Part shown: positions 22,439 to 29,888 of the stretch, one piece after another
Numbering within the stretch: the first letter of the stretch is position 1
Layout of the letters: the number at the start of each line of letters is the position of its first letter
Source of the DNA: Bdellovibrionales bacterium
GTDB taxonomy: Bacteria; Bdellovibrionota; JAFGOL01
Reading direction: 5' to 3'
DNA length: 29,888 nt
Assembly: GCA_022707945.1 (NCBI GenBank)
Contig: JAKIZQ010000005.1
Coordinates: 1 to 29,888, forward strand
Program-made: the position numbers and the translations under genes
Notes under the pieces: generated by a model
What the model was told of the DNA's origin: nothing
Database searches by the model: none
Seen by the model: only the letters and a program-made list of their open reading frames with translations

Positions 22439-23708
22439 GCATCCTCCCGACGATAAGCTTGGCAGTAAATTCTACCTCGTTATATTTAACATCAATTTTT
22501 GATTCCTTTTTTTCAACAAGATCTTTGATGACCAAAGAACTTGAATTCAACTCATTGGTACCAACTATTAAAGCAAATCTCGCCCCAAGTTTATCTGCTC
22601 GTGACAAATGTTTTTTTATGTCTCTTGCTTTAAAATCATCGTCTATAAAAAGGACCTCTTTATCTATACAAAGTTTTTTACACTCATAGATTATTGGCGC
22701 CAAAGAATTCAATGATTCTTGGTCAAGTGCTGCAACGTATACAGTTACCGCTTTGACATCTAACTCTGGCATAAAAAGGACCGTTCTTTCAACACCCCCG
22801 GCATAACCAACAGAAGGTATTTTTTGTCCACCTATTTGAGCAGAAAGGTCATCATACCTGCCACCACCACCCAGAGCGTTTTGCCTCCCGCCAAGTTTGT
22901 CGCTAATAAACTCAAAAACCGTTCTGGAATAATAATCCAAGCCCCTCACGAGCAAAGGATTTTTAGAATACTTAACGCCACAAGAATTCAGTGCAGCAAG
23001 AACAACGTCATTGTGAGAGTTACATTCTGCACACAAGAAATCTTGTATAATTGGAGCTCCATTTATTATTTTAGAACAGTTCTCTACTTTGCAATCCAAT
23101 ACTCTTAGAGGATTTGTATTTATCCTGTTTTTACAATCATTACACAATTTGTCTTCGTTAGACTTAAGGTACTTAACAAGCTCATCCTTATATGATGGTC
23201 TACAAAGCTCACAACCAATGGAGTTGAGCTCAACCCTAACGTCATTTATGCCAAGTTTTTTATAAAAAACATCCAACATATATATAAGTTCAGCATCTAT
23301 ATATGGGGAATTAGACCCTATCGCTTCAACACCAAATTGATGAAATTGCCTGTACCTTCCTTTTTGAGGTCTTTCGTAGCGGAACATTGGCCCCCAGTAC
23401 CAAGCCTTCAAAGATCTAGACTTAGCTTCTGGGTCGTTTAGATATGCTCTCATTATAGAGGCTGTGCCTTCTGGTCTAAGGCAAATTGATTCACCACCAC
23501 GGTCTGTAAAGACATACATTTCCTTAGAAACTACGTCTGTCCCCTCTCCAACACTTCTTACAAAAAGTTCTGTTTTCTCAACTATAGGTGTTATTACAAG
23601 CTGATAGCCAAATGAAGAAAAAACAGATGAAGCAAGTCCTTGGAGCTTGCCCCACAAAGAACTTTCTGGAGGAAGTATGTCTTTCATGCCTCTTAGAGCT
23701 TGTATCAT
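22419..23708 (-). CDS. hisS: Histidyl-tRNA synthetase
   Basis: Class II synthetase charging tRNA-His. The N-terminus LRGMKDILPPES, motif 2 region FRYERPQKGRYRQFHQFGVE, the histidine-specific LVRGLDYYSRTVFEF and GGGGRYDDL are all present, with a C-terminal anticodon-binding domain. The Cys-rich insert (CELC, CNDC, CAEC; about 185-245) occurs in many bacterial HisRS. The length (429 residues) is normal. The ATG at 23708 has no Shine-Dalgarno; a TTGATT-16-TATTAA promoter places the predicted +1 on the A of this ATG, suggesting a leaderless mRNA. It is divergent from folC and co-transcribed with aspS. Confidence 0.97.
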   Translation of the reverse strand: MIQALRGMKDILPPESSLWGKLQGLASSVFSSFGYQLVITPIVEKTELFVRSVGEGTDVVSKEMYVFTDRGGESICLRPEGTASIMRAYLNDPEAKSRSLKAWYWGPMFRYERPQKGRYRQFHQFGVEAIGSNSPYIDAELIYMLDVFYKKLGINDVRVELNSIGCELCRPSYKDELVKYLKSNEDKLCNDCKNRINTNPLRVLDCKVENCSKIINGAPIIQDFLCAECNSHNDVVLAALNSCGVKYSKNPLLVRGLDYYSRTVFEFISDKLGGRQNALGGGGRYDDLSAQIGGQKIPSVGYAGGVERTVLFMPELDVKAVTVYVAALDQESLNSLAPIIYECKKLCIDKEVLFIDDDFKARDIKKHLSRADKLGARFALIVGTNELNSSSLVIKDLVEKKESKIDVKYNEVEFTAKLIVGRMLEEKNS

Positions 23709-23714
23709 GAGTAT

Positions 23715-23758
23715 TTAATAACACTAGAAGTTGAAAAATCAATGCCAAATAGTATTAT
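23715..23758. promoter_or_regulatory. Interlocked divergent promoters of hisS and folC
   Basis: Leftward: TTGATT (23742-23737), 16 bp, TATTAA (23720-23715), predicted +1 at 23708, the first base of the hisS ATG. Rightward: TTGAAA (23731-23736), 16 bp, TATTAT (23753-23758), predicted +1 at 23765, one base before the folC ATG. The two -35 boxes abut back to back and form the palindrome TTGA-AAAA-TCAA. Confidence 0.6.
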
Positions 23759-23765
23759 CTCTGTC

Positions 23766-25022
23766 ATGATAGATATCGAACAAGTCCTAAATAAAATATA
23801 TTCGCTGAATGAATTTAGCATAAAGCTTGGACTAGAGAACATAAAGAAGGCCCTTGAATTAACCGGCTTGGATCTGTCTGGTATTCATATGGTCCATGTA
23901 GCCGGGACTAATGGTAAGGGAAGTACATCTTCTGTGCTTTACAGTATACTTAGGACAAAATTCCCAAAAGAAAAAATAGGCCTTTATACATCTCCACACC
24001 TTATAAAATACAATGAACGGATAATTATAAACGACCAACTCATATCCGATGACGAAATAGAAGAGCTGTCTGCAACAATATTCAACAAAACAAAAGAAAT
24101 AAATCTAACTTTTTTTGAATTTACAACGTTACTGGCCTTATTACACTTTAAAAGCAATAATGTTTCTTATGCAGTAATAGAGACTGGTCTTGGTGGAAGA
24201 CTTGATGCAACCAACATAATAAGCCCCGAAGTTTGTATAATAACAAGCATCGGACTTGATCATCAGCAATATTTAGGGAATTCACTTGAAAAGATAGCTC
24301 TTGAAAAAGCAGGCATATTTAAAAAAGGGGTAAAAGTTATAATTTCAAAAACAAACTGTATGGATATACTAAAAAAAGAGGCTGAAAAAATAAAAACATC
24401 TAAGATACTATCGATGGGAGAGGATTTTGATATACAGATAAACGAAAAAGGCACTTTTGATATTTTTGAGAATAAGAATATTGTCCTCAAGGGTCTTGTA
24501 AATAAATTAGAAGGTGAACACCAAATAATTAACACAGCATGCGCAATAATGGCTTCTAGATCATTGGGAGTAATTACCGACAAAGATGAAACACAAAGAG
24601 CTATAGATTCCACTCAATGGAAAGGAAGGCTTGAAAAGAGAGTTTTCAAAGGAAAAACGATAATCTTAGATGTAAGTCATAACGTAGAAGGAATGTTGGC
24701 AACAGCAAAATTTATGAAGGATAATTATAAAGACAAGAGCATCTATACTGGTTGTGGTTTCATGAAAGACAAGGATTACAATTCAATGATTGACATAATT
24801 TCTAGTTTCTCAGACAAGGTATACCTTATACCAACAAAGATCAAAGACAGGGAACTCAAAAAAACAGATTATCTAACTTCTTTAACTAGACATCCTGACA
24901 AGCTCGTCATATGCAAAGACCATATGGATTGTTTTAATAAGATAATAGACAGCAATGGAATAATTCTGTTAACTGGTTCAATATACAATTACCAATATTT
25001 TAACAGACTACTAGGAGCATGA
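23766..25022 (+). CDS. folC: Dihydrofolate synthase/folylpolyglutamate synthase
   Basis: FolC adds glutamate to dihydropteroate and to folates. It is a Mur-ligase relative: P-loop VAGTNGKGSTSSV, TSPHLIKYNERI, the FTTLLALLHF segment, ETGLGGRLDATN, TSIGLDHQQYLG, EKAGIFKKG and the C-terminal LDVSHNVEG are all present. The normal length (about 419 residues) is reached from the ATG at 23766 (MIDIEQVLNKIYSL). The frame stays open to 23700 but the promoter and family start favour 23766. No Shine-Dalgarno is present and the predicted +1 lies one base upstream, so the mRNA appears leaderless. lptD follows after 4 bp. Confidence 0.95.
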   Translation: MIDIEQVLNKIYSLNEFSIKLGLENIKKALELTGLDLSGIHMVHVAGTNGKGSTSSVLYSILRTKFPKEKIGLYTSPHLIKYNERIIINDQLISDDEIEELSATIFNKTKEINLTFFEFTTLLALLHFKSNNVSYAVIETGLGGRLDATNIISPEVCIITSIGLDHQQYLGNSLEKIALEKAGIFKKGVKVIISKTNCMDILKKEAEKIKTSKILSMGEDFDIQINEKGTFDIFENKNIVLKGLVNKLEGEHQIINTACAIMASRSLGVITDKDETQRAIDSTQWKGRLEKRVFKGKTIILDVSHNVEGMLATAKFMKDNYKDKSIYTGCGFMKDKDYNSMIDIISSFSDKVYLIPTKIKDRELKKTDYLTSLTRHPDKLVICKDHMDCFNKIIDSNGIILLTGSIYNYQYFNRLLGA

Positions 25023-25026
25023 ATAA

Positions 25027-27339
25027 ATGTTCTTAATCATAATATCAATCTTGATCTCTTCTTCTTTTTCACAAAACACTGGACCAAGATTTTCTGCGGA
25101 CACATATTCAAGAAAAGCGTCTGGAGACAAAGTCACGTTAGATGGTAATGTAAAAATACTATACAATGATACATCCCTAAAAGCTGACCATGTTGAAATG
25201 AACTCACAAACACAGGATTTTAAAGCTACAGGCAATGTAGATTATGATGCTCAGGGGACCAACATAAAAGCATCAAAAATAACTGGCAACCTTAATTCGC
25301 CAAAAGGGAAAATATTAGACGGGACAATAAGTAATAAAAAAGACATCTTTGAAGGGGCAGAAATAAATAGAGTTAGCAAAGAAAGATATCTGATCAAGGA
25401 AGGAAGATATACAAGTTGTTCTAACAAACCACCAGACTGGCGTCTTTATGGCAACAACATAGATCTTACCAACGGGGAATATGCCCACATGAAAGACGTG
25501 GTCATCGAGACCTTTGGTCTACCAATAACGTATCTGCCATATCTTGTCGTTCCAATAAAAGATGAAAGACAGTCTGGTCTTTTACCTCCAGATTTTGGTT
25601 TTGGGACCGATGGATTTAATATAGATGAGTCTTTCTTTTGGGCAATATCAAGAAGCCACGACGCCACATTTACTCTTGGGCATTATGGCAGCAGAGGACT
25701 AAAAGAAGGCTTTGAATTCAGATCAGCTTTTGCAGAGGAATCTGGCTCTGAGTTGAATTACTTCCATATTGACGATAAAAAATTCTCTGAAACTATATAT
25801 AATGGAGAACCACTTGGAAAGAAACAACGTCATGGAGCAAAACTAGATCAACAATTTAAATTAGCTGACACAACTTACACTAAAATAAAGTTAAGATATG
25901 TTAGCGATGATAACATCCCAAGGGATTTTCCAGATGAAATGGAAGGTAGAGCAGACCCAGCATTAGAGAGCAAATTCCTTTTAACCACATACACACCAAA
26001 CATAGCTTACATTGCTGAAGCTGATTACTACGAGGACCTTTTAAGCAGAAACCCCATGGATTCCAACAGAATGCAACTACAGAAGTTGCCAGAATTAAGA
26101 GTAAAACTAGCCAAGGCCAAACTATCAGCATTAATGTTTGAAGGAGACGTGTCTTATCTTAACATATATAGGTCTGGACCTTATTTTGACGATATAAACA
26201 ACAACAATTCATTCGACAATAATGAATTTATAAGGAAAGGACAAAGAGTAGATGTCTACCCAAGGATATCTTTACCAATAGCTACAGACTTCATAAAAAT
26301 AACGCCACAAGCAGGAGTAAGATATGATCACTATATATTTAAAGAAGATGGACATGCCAACAGGACTTATGCTGACATAATGGCTAACATAAGTTCTGAA
26401 ATATCTAGAATATACAAAAGAGGAGAAGACAAACAATATAGATCTATCAAACACACAATTGAGCCATTCGTTAACTATCATATAATTCCGTGGGTAGATC
26501 AATCAGATCATCCATTTTTTGATAACACGAATGGAAATATAAATTCACCGATGTTCGACTCAATAGACAGCATAGGAAAAACCAACATTATAACTTACGG
26601 TATCAACAACAGAATAATGGCTAAATATATAAAAGATTTTATTGACCCAAACAAAGACGAAGAAGATGTCGAAGAAGAACAAGATGAAAACTGTTCCTCT
26701 TGTTCTTTTGATCCTAGTATGAAAACATCATCAAAAGAAGATTTTCTTGGTCTAAGAGAAAGAGATCACAGAGCAAGGAAAAAACAAGATACTATCGATA
26801 CTGATGAAAATTATGCCATAATACAACCTTTACAATGGAGGCTTTATCAGACATACGACTTTCTAGATAAAACAGGGACACCATTCGGATATTTAAGATC
26901 TGATATTCTGGCTACATACGAATGGATGAATATACTTTTATCTAATTTCTACAACGTATATACAAAAAAACTTGGAACAAGTAGTGAATTATTTTTCGGT
27001 GAACGAGAAACATATCTAGGAGTGGGATATTATCACGACAAGACAGACCCTTCTTACAACATAGATCAATTCAAACTAAGGCTTGGTTTTAGAATATGGC
27101 GTTTTGGTTTCAACACAAGATTTATATTGAACAACACAATAAAAGGTACTCTAAAGGATAAGATTCAAGACAAGTATGCAGACGTAATATATTATCCTCC
27201 ATCTTCTTGTTGGTTCATTAAACTTGCAGCAACAGATCCATATGATAAACCAGGCATACAATACAATATCACATTCAATTTACTTATAAGCGGACAAGCC
27301 ATCGGCTTTGGTAAAGACGACGGATTCTGGAGCAAGTAA
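25027..27339 (+). CDS. lptD: LPS-assembly protein LptD
   Basis: LptD is the outer-membrane beta-barrel that, with LptE, inserts lipopolysaccharide into the outer leaflet. A short signal peptide is followed by the periplasmic jellyroll (LDGNVKILYNDTSLKADHVEM, ATGNVDYDAQG, ASKITGNL) and the barrel, starting near the family segments RYTSCSNKPPDW and SGLLPPDFGFG. Cys131 (YTSC) and Cys728 (SSCW) correspond to the interdomain disulfide sites of E. coli LptD, with one Cys at each. An acidic insert at about 545-562 carries an additional CSSC (556, 559). The length is 770 residues. The ATG has AGGAG upstream and is 4 bp after folC. The stop abuts that of the convergent FliO-like gene with no gap. Confidence 0.95.
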   Translation: MFLIIISILISSSFSQNTGPRFSADTYSRKASGDKVTLDGNVKILYNDTSLKADHVEMNSQTQDFKATGNVDYDAQGTNIKASKITGNLNSPKGKILDGTISNKKDIFEGAEINRVSKERYLIKEGRYTSCSNKPPDWRLYGNNIDLTNGEYAHMKDVVIETFGLPITYLPYLVVPIKDERQSGLLPPDFGFGTDGFNIDESFFWAISRSHDATFTLGHYGSRGLKEGFEFRSAFAEESGSELNYFHIDDKKFSETIYNGEPLGKKQRHGAKLDQQFKLADTTYTKIKLRYVSDDNIPRDFPDEMEGRADPALESKFLLTTYTPNIAYIAEADYYEDLLSRNPMDSNRMQLQKLPELRVKLAKAKLSALMFEGDVSYLNIYRSGPYFDDINNNNSFDNNEFIRKGQRVDVYPRISLPIATDFIKITPQAGVRYDHYIFKEDGHANRTYADIMANISSEISRIYKRGEDKQYRSIKHTIEPFVNYHIIPWVDQSDHPFFDNTNGNINSPMFDSIDSIGKTNIITYGINNRIMAKYIKDFIDPNKDEEDVEEEQDENCSSCSFDPSMKTSSKEDFLGLRERDHRARKKQDTIDTDENYAIIQPLQWRLYQTYDFLDKTGTPFGYLRSDILATYEWMNILLSNFYNVYTKKLGTSSELFFGERETYLGVGYYHDKTDPSYNIDQFKLRLGFRIWRFGFNTRFILNNTIKGTLKDKIQDKYADVIYYPPSSCWFIKLAATDPYDKPGIQYNITFNLLISGQAIGFGKDDGFWSK

Positions 27340-28404
27340 TTAAAAATCGCTACCGAACCTATCTTTAAATTTTGGATTCTTAAAAAGGTCTGGCTGTTCA
27401 TTGTTAATAGAACCAGACTTCATATCTAGTTTAGACAGCATGGTAACACTATCTTTACTCGTTGCTATAAGCATCTTTTCTCCCATATACTCAACCACAT
27501 GTACTGTTTTTCCATGATCTAGATTAAGGCTACTTAATACTTTTATTTGATTGTTGGTCGGTGTATAGCCCGTATTAGTGTTAGGAATGACAGATCTAAA
27601 ATTATCTTGCACGACTTTATTCATGTCTTTAACAGTCTTGTTGTTATCAGATACTGGTTCAGATCTACCAAAAGATAAATTCATACTCTCTGACATCCCA
27701 GAAGAGTATCTTCTATATAGATAAAATACTCCTATAGAAAACACCACTACTAGCAAAAGTACTAAAGCTCCCTTTAATATTTTCCATATTTTTGCAACAC
27801 TCAACAAAGATGGACCAGCTTTTGAAACCTCTTTGGCCTTATCAGTTATCACGTTTTCATTTATATCAGATCCATTGATCGCGTTCGCATTCTGATCTTC
27901 GGTTGACCCATTATCTTGAATACCATTATTGCCATTATCCTGCATAGCTAAAGCATATGCATCAACAGGCTTTTCGTTGCTAGGCTCAGCAGAAGCTACT
28001 GGTTCATCTAGTGCGGTTTTATAAGTGAACTTAAGTATGTTATCATCTACTTCTATATTAGATGTTTTTTGTATAACATCCAAAGGTATTCTAAAATATA
28101 CACTTACCCTTATAATATTACCCGGCAACAATTTAGAACTTATTTTTGATACAGAAGACTTTTCTGAAGAAACTTTATAAACCCTGTTAGGAGGCAAAGA
28201 AAAGACATCTTTCAATACTATTTCTATTCTGTCGTCTTTGTATTCAACATCAGCCTTAGATTTTTTATAGTTACCATTGAATTCAACCCTTACTATACCT
28301 GTAGAACCATATCCACTTTGAGAAACATCTTTAAGCTTAACTATTCCATACGCAAGATCAGCAAAGACAAGCTGAGATATAAAAAATAAAAATATCTTCT
28401 TCAT
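27340..28404 (-). CDS. FliO-like membrane protein with secreted N-terminal domain
   Basis: A signal peptide (to about residue 20) precedes a beta-rich periplasmic domain (about 22-130) that resembles AMIN domains. A low-complexity Asn/Asp/Gly-rich stretch (about 135-190) follows, then one transmembrane helix (about 212-229). The C-terminal cytosolic segment IKVLSSLNLDHGKTVHVVEYMGEKMLIATS and TMLSKLD has the pattern of FliO, an assembly factor for the flagellar type III export gate. The N-terminal extension is much larger than in enteric FliO. The frame opens at a TTG (28410), but AAGGGGG positions the ATG at 28404, 2 bp after the metG stop. No other flagellar gene is in view, so the FliO role is likely but not proved. 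Confidence 0.72.
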   Translation of the reverse strand: MKKIFLFFISQLVFADLAYGIVKLKDVSQSGYGSTGIVRVEFNGNYKKSKADVEYKDDRIEIVLKDVFSLPPNRVYKVSSEKSSVSKISSKLLPGNIIRVSVYFRIPLDVIQKTSNIEVDDNILKFTYKTALDEPVASAEPSNEKPVDAYALAMQDNGNNGIQDNGSTEDQNANAINGSDINENVITDKAKEVSKAGPSLLSVAKIWKILKGALVLLLVVVFSIGVFYLYRRYSSGMSESMNLSFGRSEPVSDNNKTVKDMNKVVQDNFRSVIPNTNTGYTPTNNQIKVLSSLNLDHGKTVHVVEYMGEKMLIATSKDSVTMLSKLDMKSGSINNEQPDLFKNPKFKDRFGSDF

Positions 28405-28406
28405 GA

Positions 28407-29888
28407 TCAAGCCCCCTTATTTTCTTCTTCTATCCTGTTAAAGAACTTTTTAACAACATATTTAGATTTTATCCTATCTACAGAGCCCCATTTACAAAAA
28501 TCTTTAAACACCAATTTTGATGGTTCCGAAAAACCTAATTCCGAAAGTATCTGTGAACATGTTTTTGGCATAACGGGCATAATCATATAAGCGGACAATC
28601 TTATTAACTCCAGGATCGGAATTATTATTTCATCAAGGGCTTTTTTATCACCACTCTTTACTATGTCCCACGGTTTGCTATCTGCTATAAACTTGTTAGC
28701 ATAGTCGAACAAAGACCACAAATGATCCATCGTTTTGTGAAATTCATACTTTCTAAAATCATTTTCATAAGAAACAATAGCTTGCTCCATCATACTTTTT
28801 AACTGACTGTCTTTATTTAGCACCTCTTTAATATCAATGTATTCGCTGTCTGGATAATATTTCTCTACCATACCTAAAGTTCTAGCTATAAGGTTGCCAT
28901 AGTTGTTGGCAAGATCAGTGTTGTACCTAGAGATAAATCTTTCTAAAGTAAAGTCAGAATCTTCTCCCCACCTCATTTCTCTAAGAAAAAAAAATCTTAA
29001 TCCTTCGTCCCCATATTTTTCTTTAAATGAAGATGGCTCAACAACATTACCTAAAGATTTAGACATTTTCATTCCAGACATGTTCCAATATCCATGAACA
29101 TTAAGATGTCTATATATAGGTATACCACAAGCGATAAGCATAGTTCCCCAATACACCGTGTGAGTTCTTAGTATGTCTTTAGCTATAAAATGTTCACACA
29201 CATCCCAATAATTCTTGTATCCATCATCAGGATAACCTATGGCGCTAATATAATTTATCAATGCATCAAACCAAACATATGTAACGAATCTTTTATCAAA
29301 TGGTAGTTCTATCCCCCAATCAACCCTGTCCTTTGGTCGACTAATACATAGATCATCTATTTTCTCATTAAGATATCCAAGAACTTCTTTTCTGTACCAT
29401 TCAGGACGAATTATATCTGGCCTGCTCTCAAATTCTTTCTTTAGGGCTTCAGCATATTTTGACATTTTGAAAAAATAATTTTCTTCTTTAACTTTTTTTG
29501 GTTCTGTGTTGTGAGCTGGACATTTACCATCTACTAGTTCAGATGCACTAATAAACCTTTCACAACCAAGACAATAATCACCTTCATAAGAAGCAAAATA
29601 TATGTCTCCGCTTTCATATAGTTTTTGAAGCAGATCTAATACTACCTTTTTATGTCGGTCCTCTGTAGTTCTTATGAAATCATCATATGATATACCCATA
29701 AGGTCCCAAACAGACCTAAATCTGTTAGAGTTGTCATCAACAAATTCCTTGTTGGTTTTTCCTGCCTTTTGAGCTGCTAAAGCTATTTTTTCCCCATGCT
29801 CGTCGGTGCCCGTAAGGAAATAAACCTCTTTGCCCATCTGCTGATAGTATTTTTTTACTATATCCGCTACCACGGTCGTAAGAGTATG
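28407..29888 (-). CDS. metG: Methionyl-tRNA synthetase, partial (N-terminus off the right edge)
   Basis: Class I synthetase charging tRNA-Met. The window holds 493 codons plus stop; the visible part begins HTLTTVVADIV, so roughly the first 20 residues, with HIGH-type motif sequence, are outside. FLTGTDEHGEKIA, the zinc knuckle CLGC...CPAH (CxxC...CxxH), YVWFDALINYISAIGYP and the KMSKS loop (GMKMSKSLGNVVEP) are all present, followed by the helical anticodon-binding domain. It ends without the C-terminal tRNA-binding (EMAP-like) domain found in longer MetRS. It is followed after 2 bp by the FliO-like gene. Confidence 0.96.
   Translation of the reverse strand, partial: HTLTTVVADIVKKYYQQMGKEVYFLTGTDEHGEKIALAAQKAGKTNKEFVDDNSNRFRSVWDLMGISYDDFIRTTEDRHKKVVLDLLQKLYESGDIYFASYEGDYCLGCERFISASELVDGKCPAHNTEPKKVKEENYFFKMSKYAEALKKEFESRPDIIRPEWYRKEVLGYLNEKIDDLCISRPKDRVDWGIELPFDKRFVTYVWFDALINYISAIGYPDDGYKNYWDVCEHFIAKDILRTHTVYWGTMLIACGIPIYRHLNVHGYWNMSGMKMSKSLGNVVEPSSFKEKYGDEGLRFFFLREMRWGEDSDFTLERFISRYNTDLANNYGNLIARTLGMVEKYYPDSEYIDIKEVLNKDSQLKSMMEQAIVSYENDFRKYEFHKTMDHLWSLFDYANKFIADSKPWDIVKSGDKKALDEIIIPILELIRLSAYMIMPVMPKTCSQILSELGFSEPSKLVFKDFCKWGSVDRIKSKYVVKKFFNRIEEENKGA

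Noticed and set aside
23700..23765. N-terminal extension of folC to 23700
   Set aside because: It would run through the folC promoter and adds residues not seen in the family; the start at 23766 fits both.
28405..28410. TTG at 28410 as start of the FliO-like gene
   Set aside because: AAGGGGG lies one base from it but seven bases from the ATG at 28404.
29865..29873. Internal GTG at 29873 as the MetRS start
   Set aside because: The frame continues upstream to the window edge with HTLTTVVADIV, which matches the MetRS N-terminal region, so the gene is simply cut by the window.
1..29888. CRISPR array, insertion sequence, prophage or defence island
   Set aside because: No regularly spaced repeats, transposase, integrase, phage structural or restriction genes are visible on either strand.

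Overview
The window is an AT-rich, gene-dense stretch from a diderm (Gram-negative-type) bacterium. The outer-membrane LPS translocon protein LptD, several lipoproteins and a MurE with the DNPR motif point to an LPS outer membrane and meso-diaminopimelate peptidoglycan. The carD-ispD-ispF order, the orphan CpaF ATPase, the HNH-repeat/SANT protein, sigma-54-type promoters and a PilZ protein fit the former Deltaproteobacteria (Myxococcota, Bdellovibrionota, Desulfobacterota, SAR324 and relatives). That placement is an inference from gene content; no rRNA is present to fix it.

Layout. 1-1624 (minus): carD, ispD, ispF (runs off the left edge), i.e. a transcription regulator plus two steps of the MEP isoprenoid pathway. 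1746-3107 (plus): a secreted protein of unknown function. 3178-4053 (minus): an omega-amidase-like nitrilase followed by tRNA-Ala(UGC). 4140-6686 (plus): lipid/NAD-kinase-like enzyme, degenerate TrmA/RlmD-like protein, inositol-monophosphatase family enzyme. 6676-11518 (minus): DapL-like aminotransferase, ACT-less aspartokinase, murE, a small acidic protein and cpaF, which looks like a diaminopimelate/cell-wall operon ending in a secretion-type ATPase. 11558-12481 (plus): thiL. 12470-16845 (minus): LpoB-like lipoprotein, TPR lipoprotein, ComEC and a DnaB-like protein without a P-loop. 16908-17960 (plus): TPR secreted protein. 17947-18294 (minus): PilZ protein. 18554-19894 (plus): rhomboid protease and a small lipoprotein. 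19906-23708 (minus): HisRS, AspRS and a four-module DNA-binding protein. 23766-27339 (plus): folC and lptD. 27340-29888 (minus): MetRS (runs off the right edge) and a FliO-like membrane protein.

Most of the window is housekeeping. There is no CRISPR array, insertion sequence, prophage or obvious defence island. The most interesting signals are regulatory or are degraded/odd proteins: a textbook-quality sigma-54 promoter before the PilZ gene and a weaker one before the lipoprotein 1 kb away; divergent promoters that appear to make leaderless mRNAs (hisS/folC is the cleanest); a DapL-like aminotransferase whose last residues are knocked out of frame at the substrate-arginine motif; an aspartokinase with no ACT domains; a DnaB-like fold without Walker A; a CarD with a lysine-rich histone-like N-terminal tail; and an HNH-repeat/SANT protein with no nuclease. 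Convergent gene pairs repeatedly overlap or abut, so the genome looks strongly compacted.

No interval longer than 300 bases lacks a gene; the longest (18295-18553) holds promoter elements.
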